64,000 nt of DNA from JACVCJ01 sp052437175 (GCA_052437175.1 JBQVOK010000005.1:186001-250000), one strand, 5' to 3'; positions 39,722 to 49,091 are shown, counted from the first letter of the stretch. Notes: a model not told the origin generated them from the letters alone. Numbers and translations: made by a program.

Positions 39722-40810
39722 ATGAAATATAACGTACCGCAAAAAGGAATTGTATACCTTCAGGATGGAACTGTATTTGAAGGTTTTGTTGCAGGAAAGA
39801 TCGGTACCTGCACAGGGGAGATCTGTTTTAACACCGCGATGACGGGCTACCAGGAAACGTTCACAGACCCCTCTTACCTGGGGCAGATCCTGGTAATGAA
39901 TACCGCCCACATCGGTAATTACGGCGTACATGCAGACGAAGTGGAATCCGGCGGCATTAAGATCGCCGGCATGATCTGCCGTAATTTGTCGGATAAATAT
40001 TCCCGTACGGCTGCCATCGATTCGGTACAGGCCTATTTTGAAAATGCAGGCGTAACGGTGGTGTACGGTGTAGATACCCGTGCCCTGGTGCGTCATATAC
40101 GCAGCTGTGGTGCCATGAACGCCATTATCAGCGGCGAAGTGTTCGATACGGCCGAACTGCAGAAGATCATGGCCGCCATCCCATCTATGGAAGGCCTGGA
40201 ACTGTCTTCCAAAGTATCCGTACAGCAAGCCTATGAGACCGGCCCCGAAACGGCTGAAAAGAAAGTGGCCCTGCTCGACCTGGGCGTAAAGGAGAACATC
40301 ATCCGCTGCCTTACCGAGCGCGACGTGCGTGTAAAAGTATTCCCCATGAATACCCCCCTGGCCGAAATGCAGGCCTGGAACCCGGACGGCTACCTGATCA
40401 GCAACGGACCCGGCGACCCGGAAACGCTTACCGGTATCACCCGGCTGCTGAAAGACATGATCGCGGCCGACCTGAAAATATTCGGCATCTGCCTCGGACA
40501 CCAGGTGCTGGGACAGGCCCTGGGCATGGAAACTTTTAAAATGTTCAACGGGCACCGCGGTATCAATCATCCCATCCTGAACCACCTGACCGGGAAGGGC
40601 GAAATTACTACCCAGAACCACGGTTTTGCCATTAAAAAGGAAAATATACCAGACCATGTGGAGATCACCCACAGCCATCTGAACGACGGTACCGTAGCGG
40701 GTATCCGCATTAAAAACAAGCCGGTATTCAGTGTTCAGTACCATCCCGAGGCTTCGGCAGGGCCGCACGATTCCCGTTATTTATTTGACGAGTTCGTTGC
40801 TTCTCTGTAA
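39722..40810 (+). CDS. carA: carbamoyl-phosphate synthase small subunit
   Basis: CarA hydrolyses glutamine and passes ammonia to CarB for carbamoyl phosphate, used in pyrimidine and arginine synthesis. The 362 residues have the N-terminal structural domain (GYQETFTDPSYLGQI) and a class I glutaminase domain. The nucleophile is Cys257 (FGICLGHQ) with His341 and Glu343 in YHPEASAGP. carB is not adjacent. It starts 11 bp after the rplQ terminator, so its promoter must overlap that hairpin or it depends on read-through. Confidence 0.97.
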   Translation: MKYNVPQKGIVYLQDGTVFEGFVAGKIGTCTGEICFNTAMTGYQETFTDPSYLGQILVMNTAHIGNYGVHADEVESGGIKIAGMICRNLSDKYSRTAAIDSVQAYFENAGVTVVYGVDTRALVRHIRSCGAMNAIISGEVFDTAELQKIMAAIPSMEGLELSSKVSVQQAYETGPETAEKKVALLDLGVKENIIRCLTERDVRVKVFPMNTPLAEMQAWNPDGYLISNGPGDPETLTGITRLLKDMIAADLKIFGICLGHQVLGQALGMETFKMFNGHRGINHPILNHLTGKGEITTQNHGFAIKKENIPDHVEITHSHLNDGTVAGIRIKNKPVFSVQYHPEASAGPHDSRYLFDEFVASL

Positions 40811-40815
40811 ATTTG
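40784..40815 (+). promoter_or_regulatory. promoter of the T9SS protease pair, inside the end of carA
   Basis: TTTG (40784-40787), a 20-bp spacer and TAAATTTG (40808-40815) match the consensus exactly. The -33 box and spacer are coding sequence of carA. The first protease ATG is at 40820, so the transcript would have almost no leader. Confidence 0.65.
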
Positions 40816-40819
40816 GTAT

Positions 40820-42682
40820 ATGAAGAAACATATACTCGCTGCATGTATTCTTACTGCCCTGTCCCTTACCGGCCTTTCTGCGCAGAAGGCCGACCTGCTG
40901 CTGACAGTTCCGGCTACTGAGCTCAAGGCGGCGTATAAGGACGGCTCTATGTACGTCATCGGCCAGGTACAGGAAACACCGGGGCATACCTCGGAGAATA
41001 CCGGCACCTGGATCACGCATGGTGACGGCTCCCTGTTGTGGCGCTATGTGATCTCCGCTCCCGGGGCCAAAGGCATAGATGCTTATTTTACGGAACTCAG
41101 TCTGCCGCAGAATGCCGCTATGGTGCTCCGTGCACCCGATAATTCCTATGTGGCCGGGCCATATTTTGCTTCCGACATCAGCGAGGGAGTGTTTGCCACG
41201 GGCATCGTACCCGGCGAGAATGCGCTGCTGGAAGTATACCTGCCCGACGGCAATAAAAGTGGTTTCTTTGCCCGTATCCCGGAGTCGGGTTATATCTTCA
41301 GAGGGGTGGAGAACCTGCTCGAAAAAGATGCCGGCGACCTGGGCGCGTCCCAATCCTGTGAAGTGAACGTGAATTGCCCGGAAGGCATCAACTGGCAGGA
41401 CGAAAAACGGGCGGTGGTAAAGATCAAACTGCGCGAAGGCAACCTGATCGGACTCTGCTCAGGCACCCTGCTGAACAATACGGCGCAGGACTGCAAAAAT
41501 TACCTGCTCACCGCGCAGCACTGCGGTGCAGGAGCTACCGTGACCAACCTGAACCAGTGGGTGTTCTATTTCAACTTTGAGTCGCCCGATTGCAGTACAC
41601 CGGGCTCGGCCGTTACACTCGACGACCAGACCATTACCGGCTGTGTACGACGTGCCACAGGCGGAACCGTTTCGGAAGTGGCCAATTCTGATTTTCACCT
41701 GCTGGAACTCAATAAAAGTATTCCGCCTGCCTACAATGTCTACTATGCGGGCTGGAACAAAGCGGGTACCACTTCGCCTTCCGGGGTGAGCATTCACCAC
41801 CCGATGGGCGATCTTAAAAAGATATCTACCTACACGTCTTCGCTGATAAGCAGCAGCTGGACCGGAACTCCCGGCACGCACTGGGCTGTTTCCTGGTCTG
41901 CCACGGCCAGCGGACACGGTGTAACCGAGGGCGGCTCTTCCGGCAGCCCGATCTTCGATAACAACGGCCGGGTGATCGGCGACCTGAGCGGGGGAAGTTC
42001 TGAATGTGCGGCTCCCATGCAGCCCGACCTCTACGGAAAACTGAGCTACAGCTGGGAATCCGTGGGCGCCACAGCTGACCGCCGCCTGAAACCCTGGCTC
42101 GATCCGGCCGGCCTGAATCCTTCCTTTATCGATGGGCGTAATGCCTGTACATCCGCCGCGGCACCACCGGTAGCCGACTTTACAGTGGACAATACCCTGG
42201 TAGCGGTTAACGGCATTGTGTATTTTACGCAACTGTGTACCCAGTCGCCCACGTCCTATTCCTGGACCGTATCGCCTGCCGCAGGCTGGGTGTTTGCCTT
42301 TGGTAATTCCACAAGCCCGTACCCGGGACTGCGTCTCATTGCCACAGGCTGCTATACCATTACGCTTACTGCCACCAACAGTGCCGGTTCCGACAGCGAG
42401 ACCAAAACCTCGTACGTGTGTGCCTCGCTTACCGCTAATGAAGAAGAAAGCCTGAATACCGTTCAGATCTATCCCAATCCCGCGGCGGAGACCCTTTACG
42501 TGCAACAGCAGGGTAATGAGACCCTCGAATACCAGATCACCGATATACAGGGCAAAACCATACGCAACGGTATCCTGAACGGGAACAGCATTGCGGTGGA
42601 CCAGCTGTCTAACGGTACCTATTATCTTCGTATCAAAACGGGAAAAACGCAACAGACAGTGCCTTTTGTTGTTGCTCATTAA
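40820..42682 (+). CDS. T9SS-exported trypsin-fold serine protease, lysyl-endopeptidase-like, copy 1
   Basis: A 620-residue secreted protease. The signal peptide ends near SLTGLSAQ. A beta-rich propeptide-like domain runs to about 175. The peptidase domain (about 180-435) has the triad His234 (LLTAQHCG), Asp291 (NSDFHLLEL) and Ser374 (GGSSGSPIFD), resembling lysyl endopeptidase. The cysteines CEVNVNC, CSGTLL and QDC fit disulfides. A PKD-like domain (about 455-545) and a type A T9SS end (IYPNPAAETLYVQ to VPFVVAH) complete it. It stands 12 bp before a close paralogue. Cleavage specificity cannot be proved from sequence. Confidence 0.88.
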   Translation: MKKHILAACILTALSLTGLSAQKADLLLTVPATELKAAYKDGSMYVIGQVQETPGHTSENTGTWITHGDGSLLWRYVISAPGAKGIDAYFTELSLPQNAAMVLRAPDNSYVAGPYFASDISEGVFATGIVPGENALLEVYLPDGNKSGFFARIPESGYIFRGVENLLEKDAGDLGASQSCEVNVNCPEGINWQDEKRAVVKIKLREGNLIGLCSGTLLNNTAQDCKNYLLTAQHCGAGATVTNLNQWVFYFNFESPDCSTPGSAVTLDDQTITGCVRRATGGTVSEVANSDFHLLELNKSIPPAYNVYYAGWNKAGTTSPSGVSIHHPMGDLKKISTYTSSLISSSWTGTPGTHWAVSWSATASGHGVTEGGSSGSPIFDNNGRVIGDLSGGSSECAAPMQPDLYGKLSYSWESVGATADRRLKPWLDPAGLNPSFIDGRNACTSAAAPPVADFTVDNTLVAVNGIVYFTQLCTQSPTSYSWTVSPAAGWVFAFGNSTSPYPGLRLIATGCYTITLTATNSAGSDSETKTSYVCASLTANEEESLNTVQIYPNPAAETLYVQQQGNETLEYQITDIQGKTIRNGILNGNSIAVDQLSNGTYYLRIKTGKTQQTVPFVVAH

Positions 42683-42694
42683 TAAAATCAGTGT

Positions 42695-44920
42695 ATGAAA
42701 AAACAATTCCTTTTATTCGCCATGCTCCTTGCCCTGCAGGCAGGGATGTTTGCGCAGAAGAACGTTTACCTGAACACCCCGCGTGGATTCAGCGAACGGC
42801 AGAGCCTGCCCGAAGTGTCCGCACAGAAAATTGATGCGCCCTCGGAACAGGTCATTGCCGAAATGATCAAAGAAAGTGGTAAGGACGGCAGTTTTTACAA
42901 AATTGCGCGCCTGATGCCCGTTGCCTACGATATGAACAACGCGGGCAAATGGACCCTGTATCCCGACGGCAGCCGCCTGTGGCGCTTTAAGATAAAAGCC
43001 GAAGCTGCACAGGGTCTGTCTTTCTATTTCGACCGTTTTTACATTCCGCCCGGAGCGGTGCTCTTCAGCTATAACCTGGAGACCGGTTTCGTGGAAGGGC
43101 CGCACTACGCCAACGAAAATACCGAAACGGAGGCCTATGCCAGCGCCATTGTTCCCGGGGATGAAATTATGCTGGAATATTACCAGCCGGCCTCAGTAGA
43201 AGGAGAGCCTGTGATCGAGATCGGAGACATCGGTTACTTTTTCCGCGGGCTGAATTTCCTGGAGAAAAATGCCGGTGATTTCGGTGCTTCGGATGCCTGC
43301 CAGGTAAACGTAAACTGCAGCGAAGGCAGCAACTGGCAGGACGAAAAACGTGCCGCGGTAAAGATCATCCTGGTAGAAGGCAACAGCGCAGGACTCTGCA
43401 GCGGAGCCATGGTAAACAATACCGCCCAGGACTGTAAGAACTACCTGCTTACGGCCCAGCACTGCGGCGCCGGAGCATCGGCTTCCAACCTGGGACAGTG
43501 GATCTTCTATTTTAATTTCGAGGCCCCTTCCTGCCCGGACCCCGCTTCGGCCAATAACCTCGACGACCAGACCAAGACCGGCTGCGTACGCCGTGCGGCC
43601 AGTGGTTCCACATCGGTAGTAAGCCAGTCGGACTTTCAGCTGCTGGAACTCAACGGCTCGATCCCCGCTGCCTATAACGTATATTATGCCGGCTGGAACC
43701 GCGGTGCCACTGGTTCGCCTTCCGGGGTGGGCATTCACCACCCGTCGGGCGATATCAAGAAAATATCTACCTATACCTCTACACTGGTAAACGGTACCTG
43801 GACCAATGGTACGGCCAATGCACACTGGCGCGTGACCTGGGTGCCCACGGCCAACGGACATGGCGTTACCGAAGGCGGCTCTTCCGGCAGCCCGATCTTT
43901 GATAACAACGGTCGTATCGTAGGTGACCTGAGCGGGGGAAGTTCCTTCTGTTCCTCGCCCAATCAGCCCGACCTGTACGGTAAATTTTCCTACAGCTGGG
44001 AAAGTGCCGGAGCGGCCAATTCGCAGCGTCTGCGTCCCTGGCTGGACCCCTCAGGCAGTAACCCCACTACGCTCGACGGTAAAAATGCCTGCACAGGCAC
44101 GCCCCCGGTAAGCGGTTCCTGCGATACCGTGGGTAACTTTACCAACAGCAGTACAGCTTCCCAGATCCAGCTTACGAACGGCGACGGATTCCTGGCCGGA
44201 AACAACAACTACGGCGATAAAGCCAAAGCCGAACTCTTTACCGATAACTGGCCCAACGGCTACCTGCTGAAAGGTGCTTTCCTGGCCTTTTACAATGCCA
44301 GCGGCAGTGGTACCTGTATGTTTAAGGTATGGAGTGCCAACGGGGCAGGCGGAGCGCCGGGTACCGAACTGCGTTCCATAACCGTGAATGTGAGCTCACT
44401 GCCCACCAATGGTAATTTTGTGTTCTGGGACCTGAGTGCCAATCCGGTGACCGTAAACGGGAACTTCTACGTAGGCGTGGTATTGCCGACAGGCGGAACT
44501 ACCGTGGCCCTGTTCACCTCTGCAGCCGGCGAAGTACCGGGAAGCACCGGCTGGGAAATGTATAACGACAACAGCTGGCACTCTTACGTAGAAAGCTACG
44601 GCAACAACTATGCACACACCATTTTCTCGGTGGTTTGTCCTCCGGGAACCTCGGTAGAAAGTGCAGAGCTGAACGAGGAACTGGTACAACTGTTCCCGAA
44701 CCCGGCTGCGAACGAACTGTTCATCGAAGCCGGTAAAAGCGGTTTCAGCGTAGATGTGATCGATATGGCAGGACGTACCGTGCTGACGACACCTGCACAA
44801 CAGAATGAATCACTGCTGCGTCTGGATGTATCCGGCCTGAAGAACGGCGTATACAACGTGCGCATTCATTACAGGAATATCAATAAAAGCGTGGCCCGCA
44901 AATTTGTGATCGCACGATAG
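42695..44920 (+). CDS. T9SS-exported trypsin-fold serine protease, lysyl-endopeptidase-like, copy 2
   Basis: A 741-residue paralogue of the preceding gene. It has a signal peptide (ending near AGMFAQ), a propeptide-like domain, and a peptidase domain with the full triad His256 (LLTAQHCG), Asp313 (QSDFQLLEL) and Ser397 (GGSSGSPIFD). The two peptidase domains are very alike (for example DEKRA, YNVYYAGWN, YGKxSYSWES). The middle differs: instead of a PKD domain it has a jelly-roll-like module (about 490-640: GDKAKAELFTDNWPNGYLLK). The end is a type A T9SS signal (LFPNPAANELFIEA to ARKFVIAR). Same transcript as copy 1. Confidence 0.88.
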   Translation: MKKQFLLFAMLLALQAGMFAQKNVYLNTPRGFSERQSLPEVSAQKIDAPSEQVIAEMIKESGKDGSFYKIARLMPVAYDMNNAGKWTLYPDGSRLWRFKIKAEAAQGLSFYFDRFYIPPGAVLFSYNLETGFVEGPHYANENTETEAYASAIVPGDEIMLEYYQPASVEGEPVIEIGDIGYFFRGLNFLEKNAGDFGASDACQVNVNCSEGSNWQDEKRAAVKIILVEGNSAGLCSGAMVNNTAQDCKNYLLTAQHCGAGASASNLGQWIFYFNFEAPSCPDPASANNLDDQTKTGCVRRAASGSTSVVSQSDFQLLELNGSIPAAYNVYYAGWNRGATGSPSGVGIHHPSGDIKKISTYTSTLVNGTWTNGTANAHWRVTWVPTANGHGVTEGGSSGSPIFDNNGRIVGDLSGGSSFCSSPNQPDLYGKFSYSWESAGAANSQRLRPWLDPSGSNPTTLDGKNACTGTPPVSGSCDTVGNFTNSSTASQIQLTNGDGFLAGNNNYGDKAKAELFTDNWPNGYLLKGAFLAFYNASGSGTCMFKVWSANGAGGAPGTELRSITVNVSSLPTNGNFVFWDLSANPVTVNGNFYVGVVLPTGGTTVALFTSAAGEVPGSTGWEMYNDNSWHSYVESYGNNYAHTIFSVVCPPGTSVESAELNEELVQLFPNPAANELFIEAGKSGFSVDVIDMAGRTVLTTPAQQNESLLRLDVSGLKNGVYNVRIHYRNINKSVARKFVIAR

Positions 44921-44945
44921 GCTTTGCGATATATAGAAACAGTAA

Positions 44946-44971
44946 AGGGTAGCTTTGGCTACCCTTTTTTT
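44946..44971. terminator. bidirectional terminator between the protease pair and the cytochrome c'-like gene
   Basis: Perfect 7-bp stem GGGTAGC (44947-44953) / GCTACCC (44958-44964) with a TTTG loop and seven T residues. The AAA before the stem lets it work weakly on the other strand, where it lies right after the minus-strand cytochrome gene. Confidence 0.85.
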
Positions 44972-45458
44972 ATTCGATTCGTAACAGTTTTATGCGTTTT
45001 ACCGGCCCGGGGCACATGGTGGTATGGCAGTTCAGGCAGCCCTCGGTGTAGGTGGCAAAGGCTTCTTTCCGTTTTTCGGGAGCGGCGGACAAAAGCTCCT
45101 TTGTACGCCGGATAAAATCGTCGGCAAAGGGATCGAAGGTTTCGTTCTTCATGTGCTCGTCCGTAGGCTTTGCCGTTTTCAGTTTATCAAAGGCCACAGG
45201 GTAAATGCCCAGGTCCTGCCCGTTTTCGATGGCTTTTTTCCATTCTTCGGAACGGGCGAACATATCGCGCATCAGGGACGCCAGTTCGGAGGTCCCGTTG
45301 GGGTTCACATTATCTGCAGGTTTGGCGCAGGAGGCCGAGTCTGTTGCAGACACGGTGCCGGCCGGAGTTTTGTTTCCCGTTTGTGTGCAGGCGGCCAGGC
45401 AGGCGAAACCGGCACTCAGGATCAGAACGCTAAGGTTTTTTCTGGTTCTCAAGGGCAT
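44970..45458 (-). CDS. lipoprotein cytochrome c with C-terminal haem site (class II, c'-like)
   Basis: A 162-residue lipoprotein (lipobox LAAC, Cys24) with a low-complexity linker and a helical domain of about 110 residues. The only haem motif, CLNCH, is at 141-145, close to the C-terminus, followed by KRIKLLRIE. A C-terminal haem site on a helical domain is the layout of class II cytochromes (c', c556), not of class I. Its ligand or redox partner is unknown. Its start overlaps the end of the DUF4296 gene by 29 bp, so they are translated together. Confidence 0.8.
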   Translation of the reverse strand: MPLRTRKNLSVLILSAGFACLAACTQTGNKTPAGTVSATDSASCAKPADNVNPNGTSELASLMRDMFARSEEWKKAIENGQDLGIYPVAFDKLKTAKPTDEHMKNETFDPFADDFIRRTKELLSAAPEKRKEAFATYTEGCLNCHTTMCPGPVKRIKLLRIE

Positions 45459-45807
45459 CCAGTTTTTTCTTGGTTAATTCAATATTGACCAGGTCGTATA
45501 CTTCTTCCAGTTTTTTGCTGTTGGCCGAATAGTAGGCAAAACTCTCGTCGAACTGCAGGGTATCGCTACCCAGGCGTTCCAGCACCTTCTGCTGTACCTG
45601 GCGGCCTTTGCCCTGCACTTCGGGTTCGATGGCCCCGCTGCGGTAGGCCGCTTCCACCAGGTGCATCTCGGCCAGCACATGGGCCATGGTTTCCTTATCG
45701 TACACGCCCGGACTGATCTTATTACGGCCGTCGCTGTCTACACAGGATTCCAGCGCAGGCAGGGTACAGGCAATGCACAGAACCGTCTTAATCCAGTACC
45801 ACTTCAT
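45430..45807 (-). CDS. DUF4296-like lipoprotein
   Basis: A 125-residue lipoprotein. The signal MKWYWIKTVLCIACTLPALES precedes the lipid-bearing Cys. A helical region follows with METMAHVLAEMHLVEAAYRSG-type character (DKETMAHVLAEMHLVEAAY), the hallmark of DUF4296, and ends in KKLDALENQKKP. Function unknown. The ATG at 45807 is preferred over the in-frame TTG at 45819. It overlaps the coiled-coil gene upstream by 20 bp and the cytochrome gene downstream by 29 bp. Confidence 0.75.
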   Translation of the reverse strand: MKWYWIKTVLCIACTLPALESCVDSDGRNKISPGVYDKETMAHVLAEMHLVEAAYRSGAIEPEVQGKGRQVQQKVLERLGSDTLQFDESFAYYSANSKKLEEVYDLVNIELTKKKLDALENQKKP

Positions 45808-46690
45808 CCGAACCGGCAAAATCGCCGTCGATATAAATTTCGAAACGATAATTCCCCTTGGTGAACACTTCCTGGTCCCAGTTGATCTCCTGGGTGGAAC
45901 TTCCGCCGTCGTAGCTGAATTTAACCAGGCGGCTGTACGGCATTTCTTTGCCCTCCCGGGTGCTGAAGGTACGTGTGGTCTGGTTTACGTCGGCCACCAC
46001 ATACCCTTGCGGATTTACGATACGCAGGTACGCCACTTTGTCGCCGGCGGCAGACAGTTTATTGGGCATGATGGTAAATTTTACGTTGATGCGGTCGGCC
46101 TTGCTGGCTTTTTCCACGGCCACCTGTTTGCCATTGCCTTTTACCTTAAAGGTGGTGAGGCGTATGTTCTGTACTTTGAGGGCAGAGGCAATATCTACCT
46201 TACCCACCAGTTCTTCGTTCTTTTCGTTGAGTTTGTCCACCTTCACGCTCAGTTCGGTGTTCTGGTAGCGCAGTTCTTTATTTTCGGCCAGCAGGTTATC
46301 GATCTGCTTCAGGTATTCGTCTTTCAGTTTACGCAGGTCGTTGTAGCGGGCCTGCAGTATCTGGTAGTCCTGGCGGGTATCGATAAGCCCTGCGATCTGG
46401 CGGCGCTGGTCTTCAATTTTCGTGTTGGCTTCGGCCAGCAGGGAATCCAGCTCGGCGCTGCGTCCCCGGAACTGGTTCAGTTCGTCGGAGATCTGGCTTA
46501 CTTCTTTTTCCAGTTCGGATTTACGTGCCGAAATCGTGTCGATCTGGGTCTGTGCCTGTGCTTTTTCTATAATGATCTCCCGGGTGTTGAAATACTGGTA
46601 CACATTGCCTCCGAGCGACAGTAAAAGCAGGATGAGCAAAACGATAACAAGTCCTTTGTTCGATTTTTTCTGATTCACTTGATTTTCCAT
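45788..46690 (-). CDS. membrane-anchored coiled-coil protein
   Basis: A 300-residue protein. A short cytoplasmic tail leads to one membrane helix (about 14-29, LVIVLLILLLLSLGGN). A long coiled coil spans about 38-165 (ISARKSELEKEVSQISDELN and so on). A C-terminal beta domain covers about 165-300 (RLTTFKVKGNGKQVAVEKA, FEIYIDGDFAGSDEVVLD). It resembles a conserved Bacteroidota envelope protein with no known role. It has a near-consensus promoter and leads a three-gene overlapping operon with two lipoproteins, so a periplasmic complex is possible but unproven. Confidence 0.75.
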   Translation of the reverse strand: MENQVNQKKSNKGLVIVLLILLLLSLGGNVYQYFNTREIIIEKAQAQTQIDTISARKSELEKEVSQISDELNQFRGRSAELDSLLAEANTKIEDQRRQIAGLIDTRQDYQILQARYNDLRKLKDEYLKQIDNLLAENKELRYQNTELSVKVDKLNEKNEELVGKVDIASALKVQNIRLTTFKVKGNGKQVAVEKASKADRINVKFTIMPNKLSAAGDKVAYLRIVNPQGYVVADVNQTTRTFSTREGKEMPYSRLVKFSYDGGSSTQEINWDQEVFTKGNYRFEIYIDGDFAGSDEVVLD

Positions 46691-46704
46691 ACACGATATT
46701 TTTG

Positions 46705-46737
46705 CAAAAGTATCAATTTCCTCAAATAACGGTCAAA
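46705..46737 (-). promoter_or_regulatory. promoter of the coiled-coil/DUF4296/cytochrome operon
   Basis: On the minus strand TTTG (46737-46734), a 21-bp spacer and TACTTTTG (46712-46705), 14 bp before the ATG at 46690. Confidence 0.7.
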
Positions 46738-46768
46738 ACCTTTAATCTGCGGCCTTTTTAATATTTTT

Positions 46769-49003
46769 TTAATGAACAACCCATAGTTTACCATTGCCGT
46801 TCAGCTTGCCGCTATTGCCCTGCCAGTAAAGGGTATAGAGTCCCGGGGCCAGGTGCTGAACGGAAAACTGCAGCGGCATGCCGGCAGTGAACCGCTGTGT
46901 AGATACGGTTTTGCCGGCCATGTCTGTAATATTCAGGGTACCGCCCGAATGCGGGTCCAGCGGAATGGTTACCATGTCTGAGGCCGGGTTGGGGTAGGGA
47001 AGAAGCTGCGCGGTACTGCCGGCTTCCTGCAGGCTGGTATTGAATACCGTTCCGCGGAAGGCCGAAACGCCGCCGGCGTAGTTGCCGAGTACCAGGTCCC
47101 ATTTATTATCGTCGTCGAGATAGGCTATGGCAGGCGCTGTACGCAGTCCCTCGCGGGTAATGCCGCCCAGGCTGTTCGTCACACGCTCAAAAGTACCGTT
47201 CAGGTTCCAGATCACGTTGCGGTAGTGCGATACACGGCCGCTGTAGGAGCCTACGAAAATATGGATATCGTTCCCGTCTTCAATGGCTACGGGCGTACTG
47301 AAGCCGTTGAGGCTCACGCTGCTGTCTACCACGCTGATGCCCCCGACCTTGGCAATGGTAGGTGTAGCCGAAAATTCGGGCACACTGCTGCTGCCGTTGT
47401 TCTGGTAATAATCTACCCAGCCGCGGATATTACCCACGATCAGGTCCAGCTTGCCGTCCTTGTTCATATCGAACAGGAAGGGAGCATTGTACTGCTGGGT
47501 CTGTATACCTTCGAAATTGGCCTCGGCCAGCGTAAACTGTGCGGGTTGACCGGAGGCCGCAATATTGCGGTAAAAATGCAGTTTGCCGTTCTTCTCGCCG
47601 ATGATCATGTCTTTATCGCCATCGCCGTCCAGGTCGCCGAAGGTGGGCGTAATGCTCTGCAGCCCGGCCCCGGAAAGATTCGCAAAATTATCGTTCACGA
47701 GGGTGAATTCCGGCGCCGAAGCCGTGCCCGTGTTGCGGAAAAGCGCTATGCGTGTGCTGTAGCTGAGCAGGGAAATAAAATAACCGTGGTTCGAGATAAA
47801 GAGGTCCTGCAGTCCGTCGCCGTCGTAATCAAAAAATACGGGATAGGCACCTTCGCCCAGGTCGATCATTTCTTTCTGAAGCAGGTTGTTCTCCACGAAT
47901 TTAAGATCGGGAAAGGCATCGCTGCCCTGGTTGCGGTACCACCACACGCTCTGTTTATTCTCGGAGCGGTTCACGCCCTGCGGAGAGACCACCAGGTCGC
48001 GCTTGCCGTCATTGTCCACATCTTCATAAAAAGCTGCCGGAAAAATGGTCAGGTTCACGGCCGAAGTAGAGAGATTATTGGCGGGGAACTGGCTGTCGAA
48101 ACTGGTAAAATCGGCGCTGACCGGGGTACCGCCGTTCTTGAGGGAGATCAGGTTGTTGTAGTTGGCATCGCCAAGCACGCATTCCACCAGTCCGTCGCCG
48201 TTCAGATCGGTGATCAGGAAGGTAGAGGCCCCGTCGGCCTTATCGCTTTTGAGCACATCGCAGCTGTCGTTCAGTACCACGGCGTTGCTGCTGATGCCTT
48301 CGGAAAAATTGCCCCAGTTGTCGGACTGCAGGCGGAAGCGCAGGCTGTCGGAATTACCGTAGAGTTCCTGGCTCATATTGCGGTGGAACTGCACGCAGCG
48401 GCCCAGGTTATTAAAGGTACAGATGTCGATATCGCCGTCTCCGTCCACATCGGTGATACCGGGAATATCGTCAGAGGTGATGAATATACTCTGGGTGATC
48501 ATACCGGTATTGCTGGTAAGCAGGTTGTTCATGAGCTGAAAACTGAGTCCGGAGCCGGCGTTGCCCGTATTTTTATACACAGCGGCCCCACCGGTGGAAT
48601 AGGTGAAAATGTCCATTTTACCATCGCCGTTGTAATCGCGCATGATCATCCATTCGCGCATCAGCGGGAAGGCGCTGCGGTATTCGGGCGCATAGCGGTA
48701 GTTCACGTCCCCGCTGTTGCCCTGGTTCAGGAAGGGAAGTACACGAAAGCCGCTGCGGTCAAAGAACACCAGGTCTTTTTTACCGTCGAAATCGAGGTCT
48801 ACCGAATTGGCCTGTACAAAGTTCATTCCACCGGTCCAGGCATTGGACAGCAGCACCGACTGTACGGTCACCGGTATTTCATCGGCCCGCTGGAACTGGT
48901 AAAATCCCTGGGCATGGTTTTTCTGAATAGGGCAGAGCAGCAGTAAAACGGCGGCCAGTTTCGGCAGGAACGAAAAACTTATGGACAAGTGTTTATTTTT
49001 CAT
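46769..49003 (-). CDS. FG-GAP/VCBS repeat surface protein with T9SS type A sorting domain
   Basis: A 744-residue secreted protein. The ATG at 49003 (MKNKHLSISFSFLPKLAAVL) gives a normal signal peptide; the frame opens 63 bp earlier without adding sense. The body is a propeller of FG-GAP/VCBS repeats with calcium loops such as DLDFDGKKDLVF, DYNGDGKMDIFT, DVDGDGDIDICT, DYDGDGLQDLFI, DLDGDGDKDMII and DMNKDGKLDLIV. It ends in a type A T9SS domain (LPYPNPASDMVTIPLD to GNGKLWVVH). It is likely an adhesin-like or ligand-binding surface propeller. Divergent from secDF. Confidence 0.9.
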   Translation of the reverse strand: MKNKHLSISFSFLPKLAAVLLLLCPIQKNHAQGFYQFQRADEIPVTVQSVLLSNAWTGGMNFVQANSVDLDFDGKKDLVFFDRSGFRVLPFLNQGNSGDVNYRYAPEYRSAFPLMREWMIMRDYNGDGKMDIFTYSTGGAAVYKNTGNAGSGLSFQLMNNLLTSNTGMITQSIFITSDDIPGITDVDGDGDIDICTFNNLGRCVQFHRNMSQELYGNSDSLRFRLQSDNWGNFSEGISSNAVVLNDSCDVLKSDKADGASTFLITDLNGDGLVECVLGDANYNNLISLKNGGTPVSADFTSFDSQFPANNLSTSAVNLTIFPAAFYEDVDNDGKRDLVVSPQGVNRSENKQSVWWYRNQGSDAFPDLKFVENNLLQKEMIDLGEGAYPVFFDYDGDGLQDLFISNHGYFISLLSYSTRIALFRNTGTASAPEFTLVNDNFANLSGAGLQSITPTFGDLDGDGDKDMIIGEKNGKLHFYRNIAASGQPAQFTLAEANFEGIQTQQYNAPFLFDMNKDGKLDLIVGNIRGWVDYYQNNGSSSVPEFSATPTIAKVGGISVVDSSVSLNGFSTPVAIEDGNDIHIFVGSYSGRVSHYRNVIWNLNGTFERVTNSLGGITREGLRTAPAIAYLDDDNKWDLVLGNYAGGVSAFRGTVFNTSLQEAGSTAQLLPYPNPASDMVTIPLDPHSGGTLNITDMAGKTVSTQRFTAGMPLQFSVQHLAPGLYTLYWQGNSGKLNGNGKLWVVH

Positions 49004-49013
49004 CGGTAACAAA

Positions 49014-49045
49014 ATTGGGAAATAAAAAACAAAAAGATATATTTG
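49014..49045 (+). promoter_or_regulatory. secDF promoter
   Basis: ATTG (49014-49017, one mismatch to TTTG), a 20-bp spacer and TATATTTG (49038-49045, exact). The secDF ATG is 46 bp downstream. Confidence 0.65.
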
Positions 49046-49091
49046 CCGCCTTAATTTTAGGATCAATATATTTAAATTTCACTAAACGTCT

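Noticed and set aside
47225..48946. A 573-residue open frame on the plus strand
   Set aside because: Antisense shadow of the FG-GAP gene; the repeated DxDxDG calcium loops on the minus strand show which frame is real.
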